Numbered from the stretch's first letter, positions 48,601 to 56,870 are shown. The stretch: DNA of 64,000 nt from Agrobacterium sp. RAC06 (GCF_001713475.1 NZ_CP016499.1:4341501-4405500), one strand, 5' to 3'. Program-made: numbers and translations. Notes: generated from the sequence alone by a model not told the origin.

Positions 48601-49649
48601 CGATCACCGGCGGTCTCGTGCGCCTCTTCGGGGGCAAGCTGCAGGTCGAATCCGAGGTCGGGCGCGGCTCAGCCTTCACCGTCGAATTGCCGCTCGCCAT
48701 CGTTGCCGAGCGCCGCGGCCAGAAGGAACTGCCAGCCACGGTCAAGGATGCGCGGGTGCTGGTCATCGATGACAACGCCGTCAATCGCCGAATCATCACC
48801 GAGCAACTGGATATGTGGGGTTTCGACGGGCTCGCGGTTCCGGACGGGCTGACCGGCCTTGATATTCTCGGTGCCGCGCATACGGAAGGGCTCGCGATCG
48901 ATGTCGTCGTCATCGACTACCAGATGCCCGACATGAACGGCATCGACGTCGCGAAGGCGATCCGCAGCGATCGTCGGTTCGACGATATTGCGCTCGTCTT
49001 CCTGACCTCGATGGATATGGTCGGCGATGACAGGCTGTTTGAAAGCCTGAAGATCCAGGCGCATCTGATGAAGCCGGCGCGGGCCAATGTGTTGCGTGGT
49101 GCGATCATCGATGTGGTGCGAACGGCGCGCGTTCATGGCGTGAATTCGCCTCGCTTGCGTCCGCTTTCACCAACTGCGCCACTGGCTCCGCGCGCCCCTG
49201 TAACCTTGGAGCGAAAGCCGGCTGCTGTCGCCCTTCTCGATGACAGTGCCCTTCGGGTGCTGATCGCCGAGGACAATGCGGTGAACCAGATCGTCTTCCG
49301 GCAGATCCTCACCGGAAGCGGCATCGCTTATCGCATTGTTGGCAATGGCGAGGAGGCCGTCGAGGCCTGGCGCAGCGAGCCGCCGGATCTCATTCTGATG
49401 GACGTCTCGATGCCGGTCATGAACGGCCACCAGGCGACCGGCGCGATCCGGGCGGAAGAGGCGATGCGCGGCGGAGGACGGATCCCGATCATCGGCGTGA
49501 CAGCCCATGCGCTCGACAGCGACCGTGAGGCTTGCCTTGCCGCCGGGATGGACGACTATCTTTCCAAGCCGATCTCGCCGGAACTTCTGATGCGCAAGAT
49601 CGAGCAATGGAGCGGCAGGTCCGTTACCGGGATCGCCGCTGAAGGCTGA
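45645..49649 (+). CDS. Soluble multi-PAS hybrid histidine kinase with two receiver domains
   Basis: The 1334-residue protein has about six PAS modules (approximately 5-115, 128-248, 262-380, 388-508, 524-640, 655-780). HisKA (DFLANMSHEIRTPMNG, phosphoacceptor His801) and HATPase_c (NLLGNAIKFTEKG, EDTGIGIP, GTGLGLAITGGLV) follow. Receiver 1 has Asp1091 (VVVIDYQMPDMNG) and receiver 2 has Asp1253 (LILMDVSMPVMNG). No transmembrane segment is visible, so it is cytoplasmic. The start is TTG at 45645, directed by a very strong GGAGGAGGGAG eight bases upstream. The signal sensed and the downstream partner are not evident from neighbours. Confidence 0.93.
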   Translation: MIRGSDLLDLVCDKIAVLDLPSYVKDSELRYVAVNAAFADLHNLSAESFVGRSDREILGSDLDALRDDRERRVLVFGEEEALQLRAEPGGPTRVLHIERFFDDDDRLYLFGFMEEQRTVTPSDPSVLGTLPSVALFQAVLEQYPIATYVRSSDHRLLFANSVYSQMVGRPIQDLLGRTEQENFPELGQEYFEGNQRVLECGVTEEFQDNFMRADGTRIPVLSRTGAVTGPDGERYIVGSITDLSPLRHEQEKLESVRQESEALQLQLHSLMASLPVGIIVLDPDLQISFANAAAIEMTEFDASQKLEGMSYRDFLTLAMVRRMPNLSAQEIDERVAYRIEQVLSLAEGPLIDVKTPSGRALAGASRRLEGGRILLTYTDVSDIYQREEETLLYRAALEQMPVPVFIRDPDRRMIYVNKAYEDLHGQRREDIYGLTEEELWPENGQIMKEENLRIFATGEMIEKNREVVVRGGEEISVITRLSRITTAQNKHYLVGSVNDISMLKKGQEALVAAQARAESLYADIVSMLQVMPVGVVIMNSDYMVEFANEKCREIWRWPADMQLNGLPFRSYCEMNHKLGYAWPGIEFEEGYRARLAQFDALEGSHVTELAYDDGKFVLATITRLHDRKILLTYSDLTEMRAREREIDEAQQKLERLGRFVQESMRMMTQGLMMIEQGRIAEVNPSFSRILNLPENLVASGESWRPIFEYCAARGDFGEEAHDILQQWQSAVQTANAVSTNFLVDGKTWVKLEATFGGDRSCVVVLTDFTELKEREAELEVLLARSEAADKAKSDFLANMSHEIRTPMNGVLGMAELLSKSELDSRQKTFVDIMVKSGNALLTIINDILDFSKIDAGQLKLRKSPFDPVEAIEDVATLLSAAAAEKDIELVVSGEQKVRHTFMGDPGRFRQIVTNLLGNAIKFTEKGHVHVEVSADAVAEGQAILKLRIEDTGIGIPQDMQAKIFEKFSQVDTSSTRRHEGTGLGLAITGGLVRLFGGKLQVESEVGRGSAFTVELPLAIVAERRGQKELPATVKDARVLVIDDNAVNRRIITEQLDMWGFDGLAVPDGLTGLDILGAAHTEGLAIDVVVIDYQMPDMNGIDVAKAIRSDRRFDDIALVFLTSMDMVGDDRLFESLKIQAHLMKPARANVLRGAIIDVVRTARVHGVNSPRLRPLSPTAPLAPRAPVTLERKPAAVALLDDSALRVLIAEDNAVNQIVFRQILTGSGIAYRIVGNGEEAVEAWRSEPPDLILMDVSMPVMNGHQATGAIRAEEAMRGGGRIPIIGVTAHALDSDREACLAAGMDDYLSKPISPELLMRKIEQWSGRSVTGIAAEG

Positions 49650-50375
49650 TCAGGCCGAGCGCCTGACGCCGCACAGCATTTCCCGCTTGCCCGCGAAACC
49701 TGGTCGGCGCTCGACGTCAAAACCGGCAGCTCCGAGATTGCGCCTGACGAAACCGGCCGCGGCATAGGTCGCAAAGCTGCCGCCCACCCGTGTCGTGTCG
49801 TGGACCCGCTGCATCAATTCCGCCGACCACATGGCGCTGTTGCGCGACGGCGCGAAGCCATCGAGGAACCAGGCATCGAAGGTCAGCATGCTTGCCGTCA
49901 GGTTCTCCAGTGCATCGCCGCAGACGACGGACAGACGCGTGTGGTCATCAAGATTGATTTCAACGACGCCTGAAGGATCTGTCGGCCAGAGCGAGACCAG
50001 CGCCTGCCGCTCGGCATCGATCTCCGGCCAGTGGGCGAGCGCGCGGTCGATCTCTTCCGCCTGCATGGGGAAGAGCTCGAAGGACACGAAGTGGAGGTAA
50101 GCGCCGGGATCACGATGCTCCTTCCACTGCCGCCAGGTCTCGCAGGCATTCAGCCCGGTGCCGAAGCCGAGTTCGCCGATGGTGAAATCGTCTGCATTGC
50201 GCCAGCGATCCGGAAGTCCATTGCCGGCCAGGAAGACGTGGCCGCATTCGAGCCGGCCATCGGTCTGGCAATAAAAATGATCGCCAAAGGCGGTGGAAAA
50301 GGGCATATCGCCGTCGTGCCAGGCCAACGGTGCCTTGGTGTCGCCGGTGCCTGGCGGATAATTTGAATGGGTCAT
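49650..50375 (-). CDS. mnmD: tRNA 5-methylaminomethyl-2-thiouridine methyltransferase MnmD (stand-alone MnmC N-terminal half)
   Basis: The 241-residue SAM-dependent enzyme methylates the wobble uridine side chain (nm5s2U to mnm5s2U) in tRNA. Motifs are PFSTAFGDHFYCQTDG, the SAM loop ELGFGTGLN, the acidic WFLDGFAPSRNSAMWS and the late VRRNLGAAGFDVERRPGFAGKREM. In enterobacteria this domain is fused to an oxidase (MnmC); here the oxidase-like gene is separate and divergent. The two start codons overlap by two bases, and no ribosome site precedes this ATG, so it may be leaderless. Confidence 0.92.
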   Translation of the reverse strand: MTHSNYPPGTGDTKAPLAWHDGDMPFSTAFGDHFYCQTDGRLECGHVFLAGNGLPDRWRNADDFTIGELGFGTGLNACETWRQWKEHRDPGAYLHFVSFELFPMQAEEIDRALAHWPEIDAERQALVSLWPTDPSGVVEINLDDHTRLSVVCGDALENLTASMLTFDAWFLDGFAPSRNSAMWSAELMQRVHDTTRVGGSFATYAAAGFVRRNLGAAGFDVERRPGFAGKREMLCGVRRSA

Positions 50376-51564
50376 GGTGATGTCCGATAAAACGGCTGCG
50401 ATGTCAGGTCAATTGCGCGCCGATCTCGTGATCGTCGGTGGCGGCATCATGGGCCTCTGGGCGGCTCTGAAGGCAGAGCGCCGTGGCATCGATACGATCA
50501 TGATCGACGGTGACGGTGTTGCGAGCGGTGCGAGCGGCGGCCTGCTCGGCGCTTTGATGGCGCATATGCCCGATCGCTGGAACGAGAAGAAGCAGTTGCA
50601 ATTCGAGGGGCTGCTGTCGCTCGAGGCAGAGATCGCTCTGCTCGAGGACGAAACCGGGCTCTCGGCTGGCTATCAGCGCTGCGGTCGCCTCATCCCCTTG
50701 CCAAAGCCGCATCTGAGACCGATTGCCCAACGCCATTCGGCAGATGCGGCAACGAACTGGAACCAAGAGGGCAGGGCCTTCGACTGGACCGTCCTTGACG
50801 AGAGTCCCTTTGCCGACTGGCCCTCGCCGAAGTTTTCGGAGGCTGGCGTCGTGTTCGATCGCCTCGCGGGCCGCGTCTCGCCGCGTGCTTTGACGGCCAC
50901 GATCCGGGCGCGTCTCGAACGATCGGGGCGTGTGCGGTTGCTGGTCGGGGCCGCCGTGCAATCGATCGATGCGCAGGCAAGCCAGGTGAAGCTCGCCGAC
51001 GGGACCGTCATCGGTTATGGGGATCTGCTGGTCGCAGCCGGTGTCGGGTCCTTCCCGCTGCTCGAAGCCATCGGACCGGCGCTTCGCAAGCCGCTCGGAA
51101 GGGGCGTTAAGGGGCAGGCGGCGCTGCTCAGACTGGACCTTACGGCGGATCTGCCGCTCCTCTATCTCGACGGCCTCTACGTGGTGCCGCATGAAGGCGA
51201 GCTGGTCGCCATCGGCAGCACCAGCGAAAACACGTTCGAACATCCGTTTTCCACCGATGGGCAACTCGATGACCTGATTGCCGCCGCACGCGAGCTTGCG
51301 CCGATGCTGGGCGGGGCGGAGATTGTCGAGCGTTGGGCGGGTCTCAGACCCAAGGCGGTGGATCGGGATCCGATGGTCGGCCCTCATCCCGATCATCCTC
51401 GTGTGCATGCGCTGGCCGGCGGATTCAAGGTGAGCTTCGGCATTGCGCACCGGCTGGCGGATGCAGTTCTCGATTCTATTGCCGGTGGAGCCCTGCAGTT
51501 GCCTCACGGTTTTGCCTTTGCCCATCACGTTTCGGTGGCTGCGCGTCGCGCAGGTGATGAGTAA
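50374..51564 (+). CDS. FAD-dependent oxidoreductase, MnmC oxidase-domain-like (DAO family)
   Basis: This 396-residue DAO-fold flavoprotein has the N-terminal dinucleotide motif LVIVGGGIMGLWAALKAERRG and SGASGGLLGALMAHMPDRW, a substrate domain, and a C-terminal GLRPKAVDRDPMVGPHPDHPRVHALAGGFKVSFGIAHRLAD. The head-to-head position with mnmD suggests it is the separate MnmC oxidase that turns cmnm5U to nm5U (inference); a generic glycine or amino-acid oxidase is the alternative. Starts at 50374, 50380 (MSDKT) and 50401 (MSGQL) are possible, and none has a good ribosome site. Confidence 0.85.
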   Translation: MVMSDKTAAMSGQLRADLVIVGGGIMGLWAALKAERRGIDTIMIDGDGVASGASGGLLGALMAHMPDRWNEKKQLQFEGLLSLEAEIALLEDETGLSAGYQRCGRLIPLPKPHLRPIAQRHSADAATNWNQEGRAFDWTVLDESPFADWPSPKFSEAGVVFDRLAGRVSPRALTATIRARLERSGRVRLLVGAAVQSIDAQASQVKLADGTVIGYGDLLVAAGVGSFPLLEAIGPALRKPLGRGVKGQAALLRLDLTADLPLLYLDGLYVVPHEGELVAIGSTSENTFEHPFSTDGQLDDLIAAARELAPMLGGAEIVERWAGLRPKAVDRDPMVGPHPDHPRVHALAGGFKVSFGIAHRLADAVLDSIAGGALQLPHGFAFAHHVSVAARRAGDE

Positions 51565-51719
51565 TTTACCGAAATACCCTGAAATCACAGGGATTAGCTC
51601 GGGGAGCTGCCGCGAAATTGCCTCGCGCGCTTCGTGATACTGTCATGCAAATCACCTATCCACCGGGTTGTAACGGCAACTGCTAAAGTGCCGTCGCGAG
51701 CCAGTGTGAGGTGCTCGAC

Positions 51720-52427
51720 ATGCGCTATGCCATCTGCTTTACGCCGCCTGCCCGTGATCCGCTTGCCGATGCAGCGGCGCGCTGGCTTGGCCGCAACGTG
51801 TTCTCCGGCGAGGCGGAGGAGCATCCGGGGCTGAAAGGCCTTGGCGTGCACGAGATTGCCTTTCACACGGCGCTTCCGCGACGCTTCGGCTTTCATGCGA
51901 CATTCAAGGCGCCGTTCCGCTTGAGCGAAGGTTCAAACGAGGCCTCTCTCCTGCGCGACCTGATGCATTTCGCCGGCCAGATGGAGCCAGTCGCATTGCG
52001 CGGGCTTTCGGTTGGCCGGATCGGCGACGTCTTCGGGCTCATCCTGCAGCGGCCTTGCCCGGAGGTCGATCATCTCGCGGCCTCCGTTGTGCAGGCCTTC
52101 GATGGTTTTCGTGCGCCGCTTTCCGAAGTCGAGATCGAACGGCGCAATCCCGACCGCTTGTCTGCGCCGCAGTTCAGCAATCTCAGCCGCTGGGGCCATC
52201 CTTATGTGATGGACGAATACCGTTTCCACATGACACTGACGGGGCCGCTTCTGGCGCGAGATTTCCCGCGAATCGAGCAGGGCTTGAAGGCGCATTTCGA
52301 CCCGGTTCTCGCCGAGCCTGTCGTGGTGACCAATCTCGCGCTGTTTGTCGAGACTGAACGTGGTGCGCCGTTTACCGTACATTCGCTGCATCCGCTGGGC
52401 CGGGTTTCGAGCCGCAAGATCGCCTGA
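51720..52427 (+). CDS. DUF1045-family 2H-phosphoesterase-like protein
   Basis: The 235-residue protein carries two H-x-T motifs, HATFKAP near residue 60 and HMTLTGP near 170, the hallmark of 2H phosphoesterases. It matches DUF1045, a family often annotated as a phosphonate-metabolism protein because relatives occur near phn genes. No phn genes occur here, and the gene precedes puuE by 91 bp, so its substrate is open. ATG 51720 with GAGGT upstream is preferred over the GTG at 51711. Confidence 0.85.
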   Translation: MRYAICFTPPARDPLADAAARWLGRNVFSGEAEEHPGLKGLGVHEIAFHTALPRRFGFHATFKAPFRLSEGSNEASLLRDLMHFAGQMEPVALRGLSVGRIGDVFGLILQRPCPEVDHLAASVVQAFDGFRAPLSEVEIERRNPDRLSAPQFSNLSRWGHPYVMDEYRFHMTLTGPLLARDFPRIEQGLKAHFDPVLAEPVVVTNLALFVETERGAPFTVHSLHPLGRVSSRKIA

Positions 52428-52518
52428 CACCTGTGCGCTGCAGCAAGATGCGTGTTTTCCATCTCGACAGGCGCCGCCCTCGCCAATAGCCTCGCGTCAA
52501 AACACGAGAGGTGAACCG

Positions 52519-53439
52519 ATGACGACTGCTCCTTATCCCCGCGACCTGATAGGCTATGGCCGCGACATTCCCGATCCGAAATGGCCCGGCGATGCGCGGA
52601 TCGCGGTGCAGTTCGTGGTGAATTACGAGGAGGGTGGCGAGAGCTGTATTCTCGATGGCGACCCGGCGTCTGAAAATCTCCTGTCGGAAATCGTCGGCGC
52701 CCAGCCTTGGCCCGGCCAGCGCAATCTCAACATGGAGTCGATCTACGAATACGGCTCGCGCGCCGGCTTCTGGCGGCTTTGGCGGATGTTCACCGAGCGG
52801 AAAGTGCCCGTCACCGTCTATGGCGTCACGCTCGCCATGGCGCGCAACCCGGAAGCGGTTGCCGCGATGAAGGAAGCCGACTGGGAGATCGCCAGCCACG
52901 GCTATCGCTGGCTCGAATACAAGGATTTCCCAGAAGACGTCGAGCGCGAGCATATCCGCGAGGCGGTTCGCCTGCACAAGGAACTGACCGGCTCGCATCC
53001 GCTCGGCATGTATCAGGGCAAGCCTTCTGACAACACGCTGCGCCTCGTGATGGAGGAAGGCGGCTTCACGTACTCCTCCGACAATTATTCCGACGACCTC
53101 CCGTTCTGGGTGCCGGATCTCGAAGGCAAGCCCTTCCTGATCATTCCCTATACGCTCGAGACCAATGACATGCGTTTCGCCACGCCGCAGGGCTTCAACA
53201 CCGGCGACCAGTTCTTCACCTATCTGAAAGACGCCTTCGACGTGCTCTACGAGGAGGGAAAGAACGGCAGCCCGAAAATGATGTCCGTCGGCCTCCACTG
53301 CCGCCTCGTCGGTCGTCCGGGGCGCGCGGCGGCCTTGGCGCGGTTCATCGACTATGTGACGAGCCATGAGAAGGTCTGGGTGCCGAAGCGCATTGAGATT
53401 GCAGAGCACTGGCACAAGCATCACAAGCCGGCGTGGTGA
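52519..53439 (+). CDS. puuE: Allantoinase of the polysaccharide-deacetylase type (PuuE)
   Basis: This 306-residue NodB-fold hydrolase opens allantoin to allantoate. It has the family start YPRDLIGYGRDIPDPKWPGDARIAVQFVVNYEEGGE, the deacetylase-like core WEIASHGYRWLEY, and the late segment MMSVGLHCRLVGRPGRAAALARFIDYV. It is unrelated to the amidohydrolase-type allantoinase. GAGAGGTG precedes the ATG. It belongs with uraD, allA and uraH further on, and is followed by a fragmentary regulator gene 8 bp downstream. Confidence 0.93.
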   Translation: MTTAPYPRDLIGYGRDIPDPKWPGDARIAVQFVVNYEEGGESCILDGDPASENLLSEIVGAQPWPGQRNLNMESIYEYGSRAGFWRLWRMFTERKVPVTVYGVTLAMARNPEAVAAMKEADWEIASHGYRWLEYKDFPEDVEREHIREAVRLHKELTGSHPLGMYQGKPSDNTLRLVMEEGGFTYSSDNYSDDLPFWVPDLEGKPFLIIPYTLETNDMRFATPQGFNTGDQFFTYLKDAFDVLYEEGKNGSPKMMSVGLHCRLVGRPGRAAALARFIDYVTSHEKVWVPKRIEIAEHWHKHHKPAW

Positions 53440-53446
53440 GGGCCTG

Positions 53447-53626
53447 ATGACGACACTCGGCGACCTCAAGTCCAAGCTCATGGAATCCCCGGCATTCCGT
53501 GCCGAGTATGAGAAGGCCTGCGTCGAGTATCAGGCGATCGAAGCCGAACTCGCGGCTTCCGCCAGCAACCAATCCCGCAAGATCGCGGCTGGCTCGGACA
53601 GATCCCCGCCTGACAGCAGCCAATAG
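53447..53626 (+). pseudogene. Truncated XRE/HigA-like antitoxin N-terminus
   Basis: The ORF starts well (GAGGG before ATG) with MTTLGDLKSKLMESPAFRAEYEKACVEYQAIEAELAA. This is the pre-HTH helical segment common to chromosomal XRE/HigA-type antitoxins, which normally continue into a helix-turn-helix. Here the similarity stops after about 37 residues, and the remaining 22 are the reverse complement of the end of the LysR gene. The HTH is gone, so this looks like a remnant left by a deletion that joined puuE to the LysR gene. Confidence 0.6.
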
Positions 53627-54408
53627 GCCTTGTCCTCGTCGGCGGCTTCATCGAACAGCACTTTCAAGGTGCCCGCTGCCAGATGGTCGGTGATGAGGGC
53701 GGTCGGGCAAAGGCCGATGCCAAGGCCTGACAGCACCGAACTGACCAGCAGGTTGAAATCGGCATAGAGCGGTCCTGCGAGTGTCGGGCCCTCGATCCTG
53801 CGTGCCGCCAGCCAGGATTGCCAGGCGGCCTCGGTCGCGTCGTGCAGCAGGTCCTGTTTCAGGAGGTCAGCGGGTGTTGAGATCGGCCCGTGCCGCTCCA
53901 GATAAGCGGGCGCACAGGTGGGCCGGGTGGCGGCGTCCAGGATGCGGTCCGCCCGACCCGGCGGGCGGGTCCCGTGTCCGATCAGCAGGTCTGCGCCGGC
54001 TTCATCCGGGGTCAATGACCCCAAAGGATAGACGATCGAGACCTGGATTTCGGGATGCGCTGCGCGGAAACGGGGCAGGCGGGGGCCGAGCCAGTGGGTG
54101 ACGACCGAAGGCATGCAGGCGAGGCTCGCGCGGGCCATGGACTTGCGGGCGGTCAGTCTTTCTGCGGCGCGGGCGATGTGGCCGAGGCCTTCCGAGCAGG
54201 CAGCGCCGAGTTCGCGGCCGTCGGCGGTGAGGCGCACGCCGCGCGAGCGGCGTTCGAAGAGGGCGAGACCCAGCCAATCCTCCAGCGCCTTCACATGCTG
54301 GCTGACGGCGGCTGCCGTCATGCCGAGTTCGGTTGCGGCCTGCAGGAAGCTTTCGCGGCGAGCCGCGGCCTCGAAGGCGCGGAGTGTGGGGGGTGGTGGC
54401 AGTTTCAT
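53530..54408 (-). CDS. LysR-family transcriptional regulator (GcvA-like)
   Basis: This 292-residue LysR protein has the winged HTH at residues 1-65 (LRAFEAAARRESFLQAATELGMTAAAVSQHVKALEDWLGLALFERRSRGV) and a periplasmic-binding-type effector domain (about 90-285). It is divergent from the DUF1989 gene (118 bp apart), its likely target. A palindrome lies eight bases upstream of its own ATG. Its 3' end overlaps the truncated antitoxin ORF by 97 bp. The effector is unknown. Confidence 0.9.
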   Translation of the reverse strand: MKLPPPPTLRAFEAAARRESFLQAATELGMTAAAVSQHVKALEDWLGLALFERRSRGVRLTADGRELGAACSEGLGHIARAAERLTARKSMARASLACMPSVVTHWLGPRLPRFRAAHPEIQVSIVYPLGSLTPDEAGADLLIGHGTRPPGRADRILDAATRPTCAPAYLERHGPISTPADLLKQDLLHDATEAAWQSWLAARRIEGPTLAGPLYADFNLLVSSVLSGLGIGLCPTALITDHLAAGTLKVLFDEAADEDKAYWLLSGGDLSEPAAILRDWLLAEAASSASIA

Positions 54409-54415
54409 GGCTTTA

Positions 54416-54426
54416 TGACTAAGTCA
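54416..54426. promoter_or_regulatory. Possible LysR autoregulatory site
   Basis: TGACT-A-AGTCA forms a short perfect palindrome eight bases from the LysR start codon, in the divergent gap to the DUF1989 gene. Its position fits a regulator site; its short length makes chance possible. Confidence 0.3.
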
Positions 54427-54525
54427 GCCTTGGCCATGGGGCAAGAAGAGAGGCGGTTGTCTTGAGGGGGGTAGGTGGGGCACCTTGCGGCAAGCCTCAA
54501 TCCCATGCCGAACCCCGGAGCCGCC

Positions 54526-55383
54526 ATGTCCGCCTTTAACGCCAACGTCCCCGTTCCCGCCGATGCGGCTGCCCGCCGCGCCGTGAAGCCTGTCGTCTGC
54601 TATCCGGTCGAGTCGCTTGTCGCACCCGATATGAGCATTCTGGAGCGGGCGCGGGCGACGATGGAGAAGGTTGGCGAGGTGATCGTTGAGCCGCGCGAGG
54701 GCAACACGTTCGAGGTGCCGAAGGGGCATTTCTTCCGCATCGTCAGCGTCGAGGGACCGCAAGTCGGCGATCTCAACCTGTGGAACGCCAACGATCTTTC
54801 CGAGCGCTTCTTTTCCGGCAAGACGCGGGCGCTGCATGCGACGCATGTGACGACCGGCAACCGTCTCTGGAGCAATCTGCCGTCGCTGCGGCCCATGGCC
54901 ACGATCAGCCATGATACGCTCGGCTGGTACGGATTCGACGAATTCGGTGGCGGCGTGCATGACGTGATCGGCACGCGTTGCGATCCCTATACCAACCGGC
55001 TGCTCTCAGGCGGCGACTACCATCATTGCTGCCATTCCAACCTCTGCCGGGCGCTGGCGCATCACACGGGTGCTGACATCAAGGTGGTCGAGCCGCATGT
55101 GCATGATGTGTTGAACGTCTTCATGTGCACCGGTTTCACCCGCGATACGCAGCAGTATTTCATGAAGGCAAGCCCCGTCCGTCCGGGTGATTTTCTCGAA
55201 ATGTTTGCGGAGATCGATCTGCTCGGCGCACTCTCGGCCTGCCCGGGCGGCGATTGTAGTACCAGCCATTCGAGCGATGTGGCCAAGTGTTATCCGCTGA
55301 AGGTGGAGATTTACAGGCCGGATATGGCGCTTCTCGCCGACTGGCCGTTTCCGGAGCGGAATGGGTATCAGTTGCAGGTTTGA
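54526..55383 (+). CDS. DUF1989 (urea carboxylase-associated family) protein
   Basis: The 285-residue protein matches the DUF1989 family: FFRIVSVEGPQVGDLNLWNANDLSERFFSGKTRALHATHVTTGNRLWSN, then DVIGTRCDPYTNRLL, HHCCHSNLCRALA and CPGGDCSTSH with conserved cysteines and histidines that could bind a metal. Family members cluster with urea carboxylase or purine degradation genes, fitting the ureide genes nearby, but the reaction is unknown. ATG 54526 with GGAG five bases upstream is preferred over upstream in-frame starts. The divergent LysR gene probably controls it. Confidence 0.85.
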   Translation: MSAFNANVPVPADAAARRAVKPVVCYPVESLVAPDMSILERARATMEKVGEVIVEPREGNTFEVPKGHFFRIVSVEGPQVGDLNLWNANDLSERFFSGKTRALHATHVTTGNRLWSNLPSLRPMATISHDTLGWYGFDEFGGGVHDVIGTRCDPYTNRLLSGGDYHHCCHSNLCRALAHHTGADIKVVEPHVHDVLNVFMCTGFTRDTQQYFMKASPVRPGDFLEMFAEIDLLGALSACPGGDCSTSHSSDVAKCYPLKVEIYRPDMALLADWPFPERNGYQLQV

Positions 55384-55422
55384 TACCGCCAAGGGCCTGG
55401 CAAGACGGGCTTGAGCTGTGAG

Positions 55423-55505
55423 GTCGTCATGCTCGGGCTTGTCCCGAGCATGACGACGTTTCAATTGCATTCGACCGCAGTAGATCCTCGGCACAAGCCG
55501 AGGAT
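55423..55505. repeat. Tandem palindromic hairpins (rhizobial intergenic repeat)
   Basis: Two hairpins fill the convergent gap. GTCGTCATGCTCGGG (55423-55437) pairs over 15 bp with 55443-55457, and ATCCTCGGC (55484-55492) pairs over 9 bp with 55497-55505. Both contain the GTCATGCTCGGG or CCGAGGATGACG vocabulary common between rhizobial genes. They may end transcription from both sides, but no T-runs follow. Confidence 0.7.
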
Positions 55506-55590
55506 GACGTCTCGTTTGGGGACAGGCCTCTCCACGAAAAGAGGGACCAGCGCAGACCGGGCCCTTCGCGTTCAGTCAACGCGACCAGCC

Positions 55591-56637
55591 TCAGTCCTTG
55601 TCGAGCGTCGCCATGTCGATGACGAAGCGGTAGCGTACGTCGCTCTTGATGACGCGCTCATAGGCTTCATTCACCTGGGCGATGTCGATGATCTCGATCT
55701 CCGGGGTGATGTCGTGCTTGCCGCAGAAGTCCAGCATTTCCTGGGTCTCCTTGATCGAACCGATCATCGAGCCGGCGAGCGAGCGACGGCCGGCGATCAG
55801 GGCGAAGGCATGCACGGGAACCGGGTTTTCCGGCACGCCGAGCAGGACCATGGTGCCGTCGACCTTCAGAAGGTTCAGGTAGGCGTTCCAGTCGATCTCG
55901 GCGCTGACGGTGCAGAGGATCAGGTCGAAGGCGCCGGCGAGCGTCTTGAAGGTCTCCGGATCCGAGGTGGCATAGTATTCCTTGGCGCCGAAGGCGAGGC
56001 CGTCTTCCTTCTTCGACAGGCTCTGGCTGAGCACGGTGACGTCTGCACCCATGGCGGCGCCGATCTTGACGCCCATGTGGCCGAGACCGCCCATGCCGAT
56101 GACGGCGACCTTCTTGCCGGGGCCAGCCTTCCAGTGGCTGAGCGGCGAATAGAGCGTGATGCCGGCGCAGAGCAGCGGGGCTGCCTTGTCGAGCGGGATG
56201 TTCTCGGGGATGGAGAGAACATAGTCTTCCTGCACGACGATGGAATCGGCATAGCCGCCCTGCGTCGGGGTCACGCCGTCGACTTCCGTGGAGTTATAGG
56301 TGCCGACGAGGCCGGGCATATACTGTTCGCGGTAGAGGTCGCGTTCGCAATGCAGGCAGGAATTGACGAAGCAGCCGACGCCGACGCGGTCGCCGACCTT
56401 GTATTTCGAAACGCTCGAGCCGACTGATGTCACGATGCCGGCGATCTCGTGGCCGGGGACCATGGGGAAGGTCGAGTTGCCCCATTCGTTGCGGGCCTGG
56501 TGGATGTCGGAATGGCAGATGCCGGAGAACTTGATCTCTATCACCACGTCGTCCGCGTTCGGTTCGCGACGCTCGAAGGTGAAGGGAACCAATGGCTTGG
56601 AGGTATCCGTTGCGGCATAGCCTTTGGCAATCGGCAT
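55591..56637 (-). CDS. NAD(P)-dependent zinc alcohol dehydrogenase (YahK/CAD type)
   Basis: This 348-residue medium-chain dehydrogenase reduces aldehydes or oxidises alcohols. Catalytic-zinc ligands are in GICHSDIH and GHEIAG, and the cofactor motif is [19 protein letters not shown]. The structural-zinc loop is odd: it reads [15 protein letters not shown], with only two of the four cysteines usual in this subgroup. The start MPIAKGYAA is preceded by a near-perfect GAAAGGA six bases upstream. It stands alone between hairpins and uraD. The aldehyde used is unknown. Confidence 0.9.
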   Translation of the reverse strand: MPIAKGYAATDTSKPLVPFTFERREPNADDVVIEIKFSGICHSDIHQARNEWGNSTFPMVPGHEIAGIVTSVGSSVSKYKVGDRVGVGCFVNSCLHCERDLYREQYMPGLVGTYNSTEVDGVTPTQGGYADSIVVQEDYVLSIPENIPLDKAAPLLCAGITLYSPLSHWKAGPGKKVAVIGMGGLGHMGVKIGAAMGADVTVLSQSLSKKEDGLAFGAKEYYATSDPETFKTLAGAFDLILCTVSAEIDWNAYLNLLKVDGTMVLLGVPENPVPVHAFALIAGRRSLAGSMIGSIKETQEMLDFCGKHDITPEIEIIDIAQVNEAYERVIKSDVRYRFVIDMATLDKD

Positions 56638-56870
56638 GGGGTATCCTTTCAAATGTGATGGGGGGAGCGAGCTGTAGATAGGTCGATCCGGGGCTGCTGC
56701 AAGCTAAGGACCCTGGGGTTTGCGTTGAAAGTGCCTGTCGCCTTCGGAAACTCGACAAGACCAGGGGGCTCGGCTAATCCTTGTCATCAACTGCTTCGCG
56801 GGATGCGCGGGCAGGCCCTCCTTGCCGCTGCTGTCACAGCTGCGGCCTCACATGATACTGGATTGACGGC

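Noticed and set aside
55591..56652. Upstream TTG start for the alcohol dehydrogenase
   Set aside because: The ATG at 56637 has GAAAGGA at ideal spacing and matches the family start; the TTG would place that site inside the coding region.
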